64,000 bases of DNA from Lantana camara. Taxonomy: Eukaryota > Streptophyta > Magnoliopsida > Lamiales > Verbenaceae. Made by a program: the position numbers and the translations under genes. Every line of letters begins with the position of its first letter. Within the stretch, counting starts at the first letter, position 1. Positions 1 through 11,351 of the stretch are shown in pieces. Where the stretch lies: contig CM074855.1 in assembly GCA_037501455.1 (NCBI GenBank), forward strand, positions 30,103,001 through 30,167,000, in the 5' to 3' direction. The notes under the pieces were generated by a model. It did not search any database and was not told the DNA's origin. It saw nothing but the letters and a program-made list of their open reading frames with translations.

Positions 1-129
1 CTCAAAACAGTTTCAGCCACCAGCATTAAATATTGCCGTGCTAATCAATTCGTGAAATATATGTACAGATTTCGATGAATGAGGACAATTCTTCAGAAAC
101 TGAAAGATCGGATTCGAAAAGTCAATTCA

Positions 130-585
130 CTACCAGCACTGATCAGTTTCCCAGGTCCGCCGCCGCGCAGAATAACCGCCTGCGGACAGAACCGCCGTCC
201 TCCCCCGCCGCCGGAATAACGAACTGTCGTACGCAGCGCGCTTCTCCGGATCGGAGAGCGTCGCGTACGCCGCGTGCACGCGCATGAAGTCTTCCGCCGC
301 CGCGTCGCCGCCGTCGGAGGCGGCGTCGGGGTGGAGGACTCTGGCGAGTTTCCGGTAGGCGAACTTGATCTCCTGGCAGGTGGCGCCGGTTCGCACCCCC
401 AGGACCTCGTACAGCGACGCTGGCGGCGGGGCATTATCGGTTGCGGCGACGGAAGGCCGCTCGGCGGTGGCGTAGCTGGCGGACGTGCGGGTGGAGTGGC
501 GGAGATTGGTGGAGTACGGCGGCGCCACAGCGGAGAATCTGCGGCCGATGATCTGATTGGAGAGGGTGAAAGGTGTGGAGGCCAT
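130..585 (-). CDS. Small J-domain protein, chloroplast DnaJ 11-like
   Basis: The 151-residue product is a type III (J-domain only) Hsp40. Such proteins recruit Hsp70 and stimulate its ATPase. The J domain spans about residues 57-121: SLYEVLGV opens helix [13 protein letters not shown] holds the HPD tripeptide at residues 85-87 that is essential for Hsp70 contact, and [15 protein letters not shown] closes the domain. The first 50 residues are rich in Ser, Thr, Ala and Arg with few acids, like a chloroplast transit peptide, so I infer plastid import. The C-terminal ETDQCW ending is characteristic of the plant DnaJ 11/J11 group, and the length fits that group. The start is the first ATG after the predicted 5' leader, and no intron is needed. 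The gene is GC-rich compared with its AT-rich surroundings. It looks intact. Confidence 0.9.
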   Translation of the reverse strand: MASTPFTLSNQIIGRRFSAVAPPYSTNLRHSTRTSASYATAERPSVAATDNAPPPASLYEVLGVRTGATCQEIKFAYRKLARVLHPDAASDGGDAAAEDFMRVHAAYATLSDPEKRAAYDSSLFRRRGRTAVLSAGGYSARRRTWETDQCW

Positions 586-948
586 TAGAGTAGGAATTTG
601 ATTTGTGGTCTCGAAAATTAGGAGTGAGAATTAAGAGAGAGAAGAAGATGAATGGAATTGAAAGAGTGATTGGGGTATTTAATATTTATAGAGGTTGTGG
701 GGCAAAAGGGGGACCACGGGTGACGCGTGTGCGATGAAGTTGCTTATCCATATGCCAGAGGGATACGGATAAAAGGCTTGCTTGCATGCACATTTGTATT
801 ATTAAAACTTTTTGACCCTAAATTTGTGGATTAATATTGTGAAAATTAATGCTTCAATCAATGTGTACTTTATAGCATAATGAAATGCCTTTTAGGCTTT
901 AATTGAAACTTAGGTTTTGAAGTTTGGAATAAGTGTGAAGAAATGAAT
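586..948 (-). promoter_or_regulatory. Leader and promoter region of the DnaJ-like gene
   Basis: On the minus strand a TATA box (CTATAAATA, about 683-691) lies roughly 95 bp before the start codon. That predicts a transcription start near 655-660 and a leader of about 70 nt. Upstream there is only about 260 bp of host DNA before the solo LTR begins at 949, so the rest of the promoter, if any, lies in or beyond transposon sequence. No other element was recognised. Confidence 0.6.
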
Positions 949-2161
949 TGTAACGTCCCGGCTTTTCAGACGTGTAATTTATGTGTTAATTATGTTTTCA
1001 TTCAATTTATTCTAATTACGGAATTATATGTCTTGCTTTTATATTAATTTCAATTCTTGAATATGTGAATTATTTGAATTTGAATTTATATGAATCCCTG
1101 AATAATATGCGCATGTGTGATTGTTTATGTCCAGTTTCTATTCGATTTGAATACCGAATTTCATGAAAATTTGATATGTTGTCTCTATATGTGTTATGAA
1201 TGTGTATATGTGCTCGTTTTATGATTTTGGATTCTTTTGCTTGAGTTTTGTATTTAATTTGAGTTTTGGAACCAAAACGGGGGCTAACGAGCAATTAGCG
1301 CACCTTTGGTTCCGAGTGTAATATCTTGAGCTCGGGAACTTGGAATCGAGTTTCGTCAACTCCATTGGACTCGTATCGACGATTCAGATCCGATGGAACA
1401 AACCTGATATTTTTCTAAGATCATTTGGATCCGCAAATTTCAACCGAAACGAGCACCTCGCGCCTAAAATGACAAACTATTGACTTTTCCAAGCTACGGG
1501 CCTATATGAACGTCTCTAGACCCTAAACCCATGACCTAGCCCACTTGATACACTCTCTCACTCCCCACTCAGCCCCCCTAAACGAGCCAAACCCCCCTCA
1601 CAACCCCAAAATATCAGCCAAGAAAGAAAGAGAAGGAGAAAAGAGAAGAAGAAGAAGGAATAGTGCAAACCCTAGGAGATTTGAGCTCATCTCCTTGCCA
1701 TTTCCCATCCTTTCTTAAAGGTAAGCTCATATTTGTGTAGCATATTCTCTTGTGATCATTTTATGCTAGACTTTACATGTTTTCTTCAAGTATTGAATTA
1801 GGATTGGAGAAGATGATGAATAGAAGAACTCTTGCACTTTTTATGAATCAACTTGAATTACATGGATTTTCTTTGAGATGCATGAGTGTTAAGTGATTCT
1901 AAAGCATGTATTTATATTGGTATGGACTTATTTTGCTTGGTTGTTGAGGATTTATGAACTTCCCATTAATGAAGCTAGGAGATTTGATTTTTGATGATGA
2001 ATTCTTGATGCTTTCCTTGAAGTTCTTGTTGGTGAATTTGTTATAGCTTGTATATATGAATTCATGACCTGAATTAGCATGCTTTTGGGTTGCGTTTTGA
2101 GTTGGTTATGTGTTTTGTGGTTTGCATTTCGTACCTGCCCTGTTTGTGTGTTTTTTTAGCT

Positions 2162-2233
2162 ACTGACTCAAATCCACCCCCGTGGATTTGAGTCAGTGGA
2201 GTTTCTGACCAGAATCCATGGGGGTGGATTCTG
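2162..2233. repeat. Two adjacent perfect hairpin palindromes in the family A LTR
   Basis: The first hairpin has a 16-bp perfect stem (2162-2177 with 2182-2197) and a CCCC loop. The second has a 9-bp stem (CAGAATCCA 2210-2218 with TGGATTCTG 2225-2233) and a 6-nt loop. Both share a core resembling AATCCAC/GTGGATT. They lie just after a CCTGCCCTG motif, as do palindromes in the other Gypsy LTR types of this window. Confidence 0.85.
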
Positions 2234-3504
2234 TCTAGCCGGTTTTTGTTACTCCGGTTCCGTTTTTCTTTGCTCGTTTGATCTTCCTCCACCTCTTTTA
2301 TGATTCCTATGCTATACTAACATGCTTTTTAGGGTTTTTGGATTAATGTATGAAGTTTATGACTTGAATTGCTATGAAATATGAAAGTTATGAACGAATG
2401 TACTCGAATGAATTACGTGAATATGTGACTCTTCTTGTAACTATCCCTTATGTGTTCAATGGATTCCTTTCACCTCTAAATGATTCATGTGAATTGTAAA
2501 CATGTTGATATTTATCTTATGATTATTTTATGGAATTCTTGGGTCGTTTTGATTTGAATTATGAAAGATACGATACGATTGAACGTGAAACCTTCATGTA
2601 TTGAATGTACATGGGTTACGTGTTTGATTATATGTCTCCATGACATCGTTTTACTTCTTATGCATGTCATACCATGTTAATGCATTGTCGTGCGTCATAT
2701 ATGGTTCATTTGGAGTCTTGCGTCTCACGAGTACACTATATTGTCTTTTGTATAGTTTTCTCCAGGGCGGAGACCTGCCGGGTTCATAGGACACTTTCAA
2801 GTCCTCTTGTTTTCTTCTTGGTATTGGTCGGTAAGGTGTAAAGGTGGGTTTCTCTTCTATTAGCTAAAACGACCTTATATACATCCAATGTCCAAAGTTT
2901 TAAGCCAAAATTTATATTATACGTATATCGAGTCGTTTCAAATGAGTAAATGATTTCAAACGTAAGCCTTTCTTTCATGAACCCTTACCCAATGTTTTGG
3001 CGAGATCAGTGAACACAATGTTTATACGGGCCCGGGACTATGTGTACGTGGCTATCCGAGGAAGCTCGGGCTGATGGTGATCCCCGTGCACTAGTCTCCA
3101 CAAATGATTTATGACGCAACCGACCTCGTTAGGAGTTTTAGCGAGGAAGGGGAATCGAGATTTTGAGGATTCATAAACCTCACTAGCTACTATGTATGAG
3201 GTGGCTGGGTCTTGCTAACCCGTCCACCGCCCGGAGAAAAAAGGTGTAAGTGTTTATGATTATGAATGTTAATGATTATGAATGATTATTAATGAACGAA
3301 TGAATGATTGTGGTGTGATCACTAATGAATGAATAAATGCACACACGACGAGAAGGTTGGAGAATCCGCCCTCTCGTCGGCTCACGTAATGACCGCATGA
3401 TTCAATGAATGAAATTGATCATTGTAATCCCGAGCGTTGTTTTTCTTTGTTTTCACCCACTTGGGAAATATCTCAAAACCTCGCACGGGGTTATAGCTTG
3501 GATG

Positions 3505-5490
3505 TGTTAGGAATAGTGCCCTTAAAGCAGCTTTTGGCTTTACTATTTCCTTGTGAAATCACAAACAGTCTTTGAATAATAAACAAGATAATTTTGTTCA
3601 TAGGCAAACACTTATTTATGTGCTTATTTATGTCTATTTGGGTTGACTGTGTTTTGCATGTATTGAACTCCCCTAATCCGATGAGGCCGTTAAGAACTTT
3701 GTCGTGATGGGAACGAATTAACTCCATAGGCGAGGATTAGAAACTTCTCCAAGTCGAGAGTCTGACAGACAGTGGGAGTGTCGACCTTGACTCTGTTGAG
3801 ACTTGCTTATGTGATTATGTCCTTTTGAAGGATCACTCAGTTTCATGGAGTGATAAGTGCATACGTTGATGCGTTCATAATACATAAGGGTGATTGTTAG
3901 AAGAAATTCATCACTGAGATGTCCAGCGTGAAAACATTCCTAAATGGGAAAGGAAGTTTCCTGAAACTTCCAGATTAGGAAATATCTCACAGGTCAATGA
4001 CGTGATTCATTAATCCTTAGACTTGAGATTCTGTAATGTCTCATATGAGCTGACTCTGTAATCTTTGATATAGGTTCAAAAGGGTGTCTCCGTATAGACA
4101 CCTGAACCACGGCCTATGTTGGGATTACACAAGTGGCATATGGAGAATTAGTTGAATCAACAAAGGACCTACACTTGTTAAGAACAAGAATGATATCTTA
4201 CTGATTGAGTTGTTCGTAGTCCATTAGACATTAAACACTTGGCCAAGGTGGATAAAGATCAAGACATCTAGAAAATGGGATTTTCTAGGGTTGAGATCGA
4301 AATATATATGAAAAGAACTTAACTTTAAAGATCAAGGATATTTGGGCTCTGAGGATATTCCCATGTCTTAGTTCTTGATTGAGAGATGGAATTGTAGGAG
4401 GATCGTATTTCACTGATTGTCATTGACTGAAAGGTTCTTCGATTCATTTCGTTGTTTGGCTAGGGGTCACACACCCATTGCTAGATTACGGTAGTGTAAT
4501 CTGTAAAGTGATTAATTAATTAGGGAATTAAATAATTGTTGTCACTGCTAATCGAATAATGAACCTAAAGGGTCACACACAAATGCCAGAACACGAGGGT
4601 TATGGTAGGATGTTAATATGATTAACGAAGGATCAAAATAGTTGATCGAAACGGAGCAATACACGTGGGCATCGCCACGTGTCAATGACACGTGACTGCC
4701 ATGTGTCATGCAAGCCTACGTGGCTGCCACGTGTCACGTACACGTGGCTGTTGTGTGGCTTCGTCGTGTAATTTTATTACACATGAATTTTTTTCTAGAA
4801 TTAATTAATTAAATTGTAATTAATTAATTTAAGTCTTTTAATTAATTGTTAAGATTTTATTTCTCAAGCTTAACCCAATAAATAATTAATTAGGAATTAA
4901 TTGATTTATTGAATCTTGATTTTTAGCTTTAGGAAAGTTGAAAAGTCTAACTTCCTATTATAGGAGAGAGAAAGTTGATTCTTGCAAGACTTGGAGAATA
5001 AGTTAGGAAATTATTATTTCAATTAAATTAGTTAATTAGTGAGCAAGAAAACAAAGCCCATTAGGTTTTGAAAACCCTAGGGGCTCGATCCACACTAGTA
5101 TAAGAACTAGGGGTGGTGCTTTCTCATTCTTTAGACCAACACTCATGAAGTGTTAAGTTTTTGAGAAAAATAAAAGAAAAGTTTTCAAAGCAAAACCCTA
5201 GCCATTAACACAAGTTATAGAACTAGCATTCTTACTTGTTTGATCGTGTTCTAGGACTGGTGTGGATACGCTTTGGAGGCCTTCTACTTTGGAGTCTAAA
5301 TCGAAGGACCGTTCGAGGAACTTTCCGCTTGAAGGGTGTTTGTTAGGCGGTAACAACATTACATGAAAGCTTCAATTAAAGTGAGTTTCTTGTTATTCCC
5401 CAATGTTACAGTACGAAAATTGCAAGACAACGATTAAACTTTTGGAAAATTTTAAACTTCCGCTACTTAACTCTTTCGTGTTTTCGAACA
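3505..5490 (+). mobile_element. Solo LTR, family B copy 1, nested in family A LTR
   Basis: This 1986-bp sequence opens TGTTAGGAATAGTGCCC and ends TTTTCGAACA. The flanks are GGATG (3500-3504) and GAATG (5491-5495), a 5-bp target duplication with one later change. The surrounding family A LTR reads straight across the insertion. Two more copies lie in the window (6257-18928, interrupted, and 34183-36131, reversed). All three are 1.9-2.0 kb with TG...CA-type ends and no coding capacity, so I read them as solo LTRs. The superfamily of the parent element cannot be told because no internal region is present. Confidence 0.8.
4658..4752. promoter_or_regulatory. Cluster of CACGTG (G-box) motifs in family B LTR
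   Basis: Within about 95 bp there are five exact CACGTG hexamers plus degenerate relatives (CATGTG, TACGTGG). G-boxes are bound by bZIP and bHLH factors in plants, and ACGTGG/ACGTGT contexts resemble abscisic-acid response elements. The position in the LTR fits an upstream promoter (U3) role. That function is inferred. Confidence 0.5.
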
Positions 5491-6109
5491 GAATGTGTGG
5501 GTGTTTAAATTCTACGATATTACTATAATATGCCCTGTTTTATACCCACCAATCTCCTATAGACTGAACCCGGCTTTGTTTTCAGTTCTTTGCGGGTTCT
5601 GGAGTGGTAAGCGGGATTTTGTGTCGGTCAAGTCCTTTGGTTAAGTCAGAGTCCTTCCACACGCGCATCATAATTTAATGGAGTCATATTGAAACATGTA
5701 TAAATGCTAAGATTAGGATTTTAATTTCGGGAACAGGTGTTTATGCTAGATAAACCCGTCACTTGCTGCTTATATTGTGATTGAACTTATGATTTGCTTC
5801 CGCTCGTGAATTTAATTTTCGATTAATTGCTCGTTTGGTTTCGAAGGTTTAGTTCCCGCCTAGCCTAATGAGTGAGTGAGTCCCCGTTCGCCGTGACTTG
5901 GCACGTGTATGGACCTTCCATTTCATATACGGGTCGGGTCTCGGTGCGGGGGGATGTGGTACCTTCCGTTTGGGGTGCTACATGAATTATAATTTCTGTG
6001 AAATTATATTGAACTGTTTATTTTTGAACTCGGGTGGATATAATATTTCTTATTTAAATCGGACAAGACCGAAAATATTTTGGACTTTATGAAGTTTAAA
6101 ATTGCATTT

Positions 6110-6247
6110 TATCGGAGGTAAATGAGCCAAACGAATGATATCCCATTAGCAAAGGCGTTGTGGCGAGACCGAAAGTCCGAAGAGTCCATTCGAGAGACCG
6201 AAAAGAAGATGAGAAAGTTGTATCCGGAGTTGTTCAACTCGGAGTAG
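6110..6247 (+). pseudogene. C-terminal scrap of a Gypsy pol polyprotein
   Basis: One frame reads ALWRDRKSEESIRETEKKMR and then KLYPELFNSE before a TAG stop at about 6245. This matches the last residues of the better preserved Gypsy pol at 14150-14246, which ends EEKMKKFYPELFPTEQ. Everything upstream is missing or unrecognisable. It is probably the end of the internal region of the element whose truncated LTR lies at 18929-21190. The 5983-6109 stretch before it shows nothing else. Confidence 0.7.
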
Positions 6248-6522
6248 TGAAGCTGGTGTTAGGAATAGTGCCCTAGAAAGTCGATTGTATATCCGCTTTG
6301 TGCTTTTCCTTATTGTAATCACAGACAATCTTTGAATGAAATAACGAATTGAGGCAACACTTCTTTATATGCTCTTGTTTGGTATGCGTTTACTTTATCT
6401 GTGCATGTATGAGAACTCCCCTAATCCTGATGACTTTAGGACTCTACCATTTAGGTGAAATGGTTCATGAAACGAGCCCTATATCACATAAGTCATGATT
6501 AGTAAAATACTCCAAGACGATG

Positions 6523-9500
6523 TGTAACGCCCCGTGTTTTTACAAGTGCAGGTAAGTGTTACGTGCGCATTTACATTTAATTATATGATTTTATATTTTG
6601 AATTATTAATTGAATTCGTTTCTAATTTGATTTATTTGTTTAAATTCCATATGAATTCCAATGTGAGTTACGAATATATGAACGGAATTGTGAGAATGTG
6701 AATTTCGTGAATTCGGTGTTAATTGAATGGAATTACGTGTTTCGTGTAATCCGTGGGCTTGATTGTAATTTATTTGAATGTTTTGGACTCAATTGGAAAT
6801 TGAGTTTGGGCTTAATTGCCACTTTTTGAAAGTTTAGGGACCTATTTGTGTAATAGGCAACCCTAAACGGTTTTCGCGATATCTTGAGCTCCGGACCTCG
6901 AAACCGAGATCCGTAAATGGCGTTGAACTTGTTTCGATGATACCTATCCTTTGAAATTGACCTTGTACCATTTCGATGTCATTTGAACCTTCGACAACGA
7001 ACCTTTCTATAGCCTCGACTTTATAACTTGTTTGAACCGTTTCTGAAACAAACCGGACTTGGACCCACCCGTATCCTACCCGTTTCCTTACTAAATATCA
7101 GCATTTGCTTCCTTGTGCTTCCATTTTTTATCGATCAATTCATCATCTCAAGAGACAAGGGAAAAGCTCCAAGAAACCCTCCTTATTGATCAACCAAACT
7201 TTGAGCTCAAGATCAATCAATCCTCCATCTCTTTTCAAGGTAATTGATGATTTGTATTCTCCATCTCCTTCTCTATATTTTCATCTATGTATAGCTTGGC
7301 TTGAGTGGAGGATTCATTTTGTTTTGATATGAGCATGAATTGGGGTTTGATCTTGAACTTGGGATTTTAATGGTTTAAAGTGAGAGTTGATGCATGGAAA
7401 TTGTTGCTTGAAGCTTCCTTACCATTGCTATATCTTTAAATTTCATGTTGGTGGATTATAGCATGAATTGCCATTGAAGGAGCTTGAAGCTCCATGTTTG
7501 ATGATCATGAGAATTGATGATGATTTGTCCAATTTTGAGCATGTATTCTTGTGTTTTAGCTTAGGTTACATGTTATATATGAATTATATGGATTGAATTC
7601 GTGTCTAAGTGTACCTAAGAGCTTCCTTGTTGCTGCCTTGCTTCTCCAAAGCTTTTCCCTCGCGAAACAGAGCTTTTGCTCTGTTTTCTCTTTGAAGACG
7701 ACGAGCTGACACGGCCGTGTCAGCTTTGAACTGAAAATGGACACGGCCGTGTTGGGCTCTCGACTTTAGAAAATTATTTTCAGAAAATCGGACACGGCCG
7801 TGTCCAAATGCTTTGAAAACTCAACACGGCCGTGTCAAGCCCTCGACTTGGAAAATTTGATTTTTAAACCTCGGACACGACCGTGTCCAAATACTTTGAA
7901 AACTCAACACGGCCGTGTCATTTGAAATGGCAGCTTTGGGGGGAACTCTTTTATTGCTTGTATTGCATTTATGGTTCGTATTCGTGAATTATATGCAACG
8001 TGAATTCCTTTAAACTTTGAATTATGATTGATATATGACCTCAAGGACTATATGAATGCAAGAATGAAAAGTATGAAAGCTATGAACGTTATGAACGTGA
8101 ACGAATACGATTTTATCGTATATTGAACGAAACTTGGTGAATTACGTGTTTAATTGAATTCCATGGTTTTCATGATAATAATTGGACATGCTCTTATGTT
8201 TCAAGCATTCCATAGCATGTCATTTCATTGGAGAGCGTCAAATTTGGTCATATTTGAGTCTCACACTACCTTTGTCACACAGATATTGACCCAGTGGGAG
8301 ACGGGGTTGAGCAGTGAGAGCTTTGTCGGGTTCTTTGGTCTACCAGGTGGGTTTTTCTTCTAGTAGTTAAAGATATGACCCCAATATACCCAATGTGCAA
8401 GATTTTGGCCAAAGATATATATATCTATATCGAATTTTCAACGAATCAATGTTTTCAACGTTAAGCTTTTAATTTGAATATCCTACCAAAAGTTTTGGCG
8501 AGAAATGAACGTTCACAATGAATGGGGGCCCGGGACTTAGTGTATTGGTGAACCGGGGAAGCTTGGGCTGATAGGAATCCACATATACTAGTTCCATCAA
8601 TTTCGATAACCTAGACTTCACTAGGATATTAGTGAAAGAAGGGGGACCCTCGTTTTTGGGGATTCAGGTACCCCTCTAACACCAAGGAATGAGGGTTCGG
8701 GCCTTGCAAACCCGTCCCTAACCGGAGGAAGAAGGAGTTTATGAATGATCGGATGAATGATCGAATGAATGTGCACGAAAGAATGAATGCATGAACGAAT
8801 GAATGAATGAATGAATGATTAATGAATGACACAAGGTGTTGGTTGGAGATAATGCATGCCCCCTCGCCGGGCCACAAACGACCTAATGAATGAAATGAAT
8901 TGTTATAATCCTATTCGTTGTATTTTAATTCCCACTTGGGAAAAATGCTTCCAAACCTGAAATAAGGATTATAGCTTGCATGTATGTGTTTAAATTCCGC
9001 TGTATTATGATATTATGCCTATTTTTTTTATACCCACCAGTCTGTCTAAGACTGAACCCGGAGTTGTTTCAGTTTCTTTTTGCAGGAAGGGATGCTAGGC
9101 GGGATACAAATCTGAGAGAGTCTTGCATAGTGTCTAGCCTTTCTTTCTTTACACTCATATGCTTACATTTTATGATCTTTTTGGATATTGTATATGTATT
9201 CCGAGCGTGCATGTTTGTATTAGAATTACTGAGCTTACTCGAACTTAAATGTTGGTACCTAGAGCATATAGCTTAATATATGGAATACATGTTGGTATCT
9301 AGAGCATATAGCTCAGTACATGGTATATGAATTATTGCTTCCGCTTTTCTGTTACTCTGATTGTTGTTGTTGTTGTTGTTTTTGTTGCTGTTGGGGTTTA
9401 AGTGATAGGTTAGTCCCGCCTGGCTTAGCGAACGTGTATGTCTCCGTTCGCTATGATTTGGCACGTGTATGGAAATCCATTTCATATACGGGTCGGGTCA

Positions 9501-9539
9501 TGATGCGGGGGATGTGACGTCTCGCGCTCTGGCGTTACA
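6523..9539 (+). repeat. 5' LTR of the Gypsy element
   Basis: It starts TGTAACGCCCC and ends GGCGTTACA. It includes a six-palindrome array at 7704-7918, GAAT/TGAA low-complexity runs near 8745-8830, and a TGT trinucleotide run near 9362-9390. Short reading frames here are conserved only because the other LTR is a copy, and they show no gene features. Confidence 0.93.
7704..7918. repeat. Array of six ACACGGCCGTGT palindromes (5' LTR)
   Basis: Palindromes lie at 7704-7725 (22 bp, perfect), 7741-7752, 7790-7805, 7824-7835, 7873-7888 (one central mismatch) and 7907-7918. The last four form two tandem units of about 83 bp (from 7789 and from 7872) that alternate a GGACAC...GTGTCC and a CAACAC...GTGTCA form. 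The same array is in the 3' LTR at about 15462-15677 with a few more changes. Confidence 0.9.
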
Positions 9540-9548
9540 TCCTTTTAG

Positions 9549-9562
9549 TGGTGTCAGAGCCC
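9549..9562 (+). other. Primer-binding site of the Gypsy element
   Basis: TGGTGTCAGAGCCC lies 9 nt after the 5' LTR. It matches the usual plant tRNA-Met primer site TGGTATCAGAGCCC with one change (A to G), so minus-strand synthesis would have been primed by tRNA-Met. Confidence 0.85.
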
Positions 9563-9758
9563 AGGGTTGCAAAACCAGAGTTCTAGTGTCGTGTTGAGTC
9601 AGTAGGTCGTTCGGATGTAGGAGTTACTTGTTATTTTGGAGCACTTGCATTTTGTATGATAAATTGCCTTGATTCTTGACTCAAATGATTGATTGAATTC
9701 ATTGCATTGTCACGCATGGACTAAATCTGGCATGCATGTTAGTGTTTGACTAAACAAG

Positions 9759-11345
9759 ATGCCTCCTAGAAGACACCGGGAGAGGTCTCCGGGACGTCAT
9801 CATCACCGTGATCATTCCCCTAATCCTCCACAACCGCCTATGAATATTGAGCATTTTATGGAAGCGGTGTATAACTATGTTGAACATAGAAGGGCTCAGG
9901 ATCATCCTATACAACAACCAGCGGAGCAACAAGCACATCCTCCTAATAACCCGAGGGATCATCATGGGTTGTTTTTGAGTTACAATCCTCCAAGGTTTTC
10001 GGGTTCTGTAGATGATGCAATATCGGAGGGATGGTTGACAAGAATTGAGAGGATTTTCAATGTTAGATAATTTACCTCTTAAGAGAAAGCTCAATTTGCA
10101 ATTTTTCAACTGGATGGAGAAGCGTATGATTGGTGGGAACGCACGTGAGAGAAGCTTGAAGTGGAAGGAGAAGCAGTTAATTGGGAAGTTTTTGTAAGGG
10201 AATTCAGAGAGGTTTTTGTGCCCGAGGTTGTTCGGGAGAGGAAGGAACAAGAATTTATGGATTTGAAACAGGGAACTCGAACAGTGGCTCAATATCTTTC
10301 TCTTTTCAATAGGCTTGGCAAATATGCACCTCACATCACAAGGGATGAGAAGAGAAAAGCGAAGAAGTTTATTTCGGGATTGAGACAGGATCTCCGACAT
10401 GGGCATGCAGGTCATAATTTTGAGTCTTTTGCTGATACTGTACAGAGGGCGTTGGTGCTAGAAGAGGAATATAAGAATAAGGATCCCATTCCACGACTGC
10501 AAATGGGGCAAGGATCCGGATTTGGAAAGGGGAAAAGACCTATGGTATCCCCCTCTCAGCCATTCCAAGGCCAAAATAAGAAACTTCGAGCTGCGGGAAC
10601 TGCACCGCCAAAGCCACAAGTACCTCCAGCTACTTCTGATCCTCGACATGATAGGCCACCATGTTTGTATTGTGGAGGCCCGACTCACACCTACAACACT
10701 TGCAGAAGGAGGTTGGGTCAGAGCCTAATATGCGGGAAGGCAACACATATGGCTAACACTTGTCCAGACAAGACTCCCGGCTATCAACCGGGAGGTCAAA
10801 GGCCAATGATACCGGCTCGTGCATATGCCCTTGCGGGTGAAGAGCAAGATGTGGAAGCCAATCCCAATGCTATGGTGGAAGGTACGATATGCATCTATAA
10901 CACGAACATACATGCATTATTTGACCCTAGCGCTACTCATTCTTTTATATCTTGCAAATTAGTTGATACTTTGTGTTTGCCTGTTATGTGTTTGAATGCT
11001 TGTTATGTGGTGAGTTCGCCATTGGGTGGAAGTCTTGAGACGGACCAGGTGGTCAGAGATTGTGTGATTGGGTTTGAAGGCAGAGAATATCAGGCAGATT
11101 TGGTGGTAATGCCGATGAACATATACGGGGTTATTCTGGAAATGGATTGGTTGTTTCGGTATCACTCCACGGTTGATTGTTTTACCAAGAAGGTTAAGTT
11201 GGGAGAAGAAGTGACAGTGGGGAAAGAATTGAAGACTGCTCCTCTTTTGTCGTTCACTGAATATCACAAGTTGATAAGGAACGGAGCTACGGGGTATATC
11301 GCCTATATCTTGAATAAGCCGAAAGATCAGGCCAAACTTGAATAG
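9759..11345 (+). pseudogene. Gag-protease region of the Gypsy element, broken
   Basis: A single frame opens MPPRRHRERSPGR and continues with the retrotransposon gag core (FVREFREVFVPEVVRERKEQ, then a conserved VAQYLSLFNRLGKYAP stretch). Two zinc-knuckle-like motifs follow near 10660-10770: CLYCGGPTHTYNTC and a degenerate CGKATHMANTC. The aspartic protease is recognisable by ALFDPSATHSFIS at about 10914-10952, but the catalytic D-S/T-G triad reads D-P-S (10923-10931), which should abolish activity. In-frame stops lie at 10068-10070 (TAA), 10146-10148 (TGA) and 11343-11345 (TAG). A 221-codon minus-strand frame overlapping the gag region is only its shadow. Confidence 0.9.
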
Positions 11346-11351
11346 ACAGAA

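Larger units (their letters stand above)
949..5982 (+). mobile_element. Solo LTR of a large Gypsy element (family A), itself interrupted
   Basis: The sequence starts TGTAACGTCCCG, ends GGGGTGCTACA, and is flanked by the 5-bp direct repeat TGAAT (944-948 and 5983-5987). No coding region lies inside. Once the inserted family B LTR (3505-5490) and its duplicated site are removed, the LTR is about 3043 bp, similar to the other Gypsy LTRs in the window. It shares with them the opening TGTAACG, a mid-LTR block around GGGCCCGGGAC and the terminal block ending in GGGGATGTGG. A solo LTR is the usual product of recombination between the two LTRs of one element. It sits about 290 bp upstream of the predicted start of the DnaJ-like transcript. 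Confidence 0.9.

Noticed and set aside
7704..7918. Regularly repeated palindromes considered as a CRISPR-like array
   Set aside because: The genome is plant nuclear, the spacers are near-identical instead of unique, and the array lies in both LTRs.
8629..8877. An 82-codon Ser/Phe/Ile-rich minus-strand frame
   Set aside because: It is a translation of GAATGAAT-type tetranucleotide repeats in the LTR.
9750..10415. A 221-codon minus-strand frame
   Set aside because: It is antisense to the well-supported gag region of the Gypsy element and has no domain features of its own.
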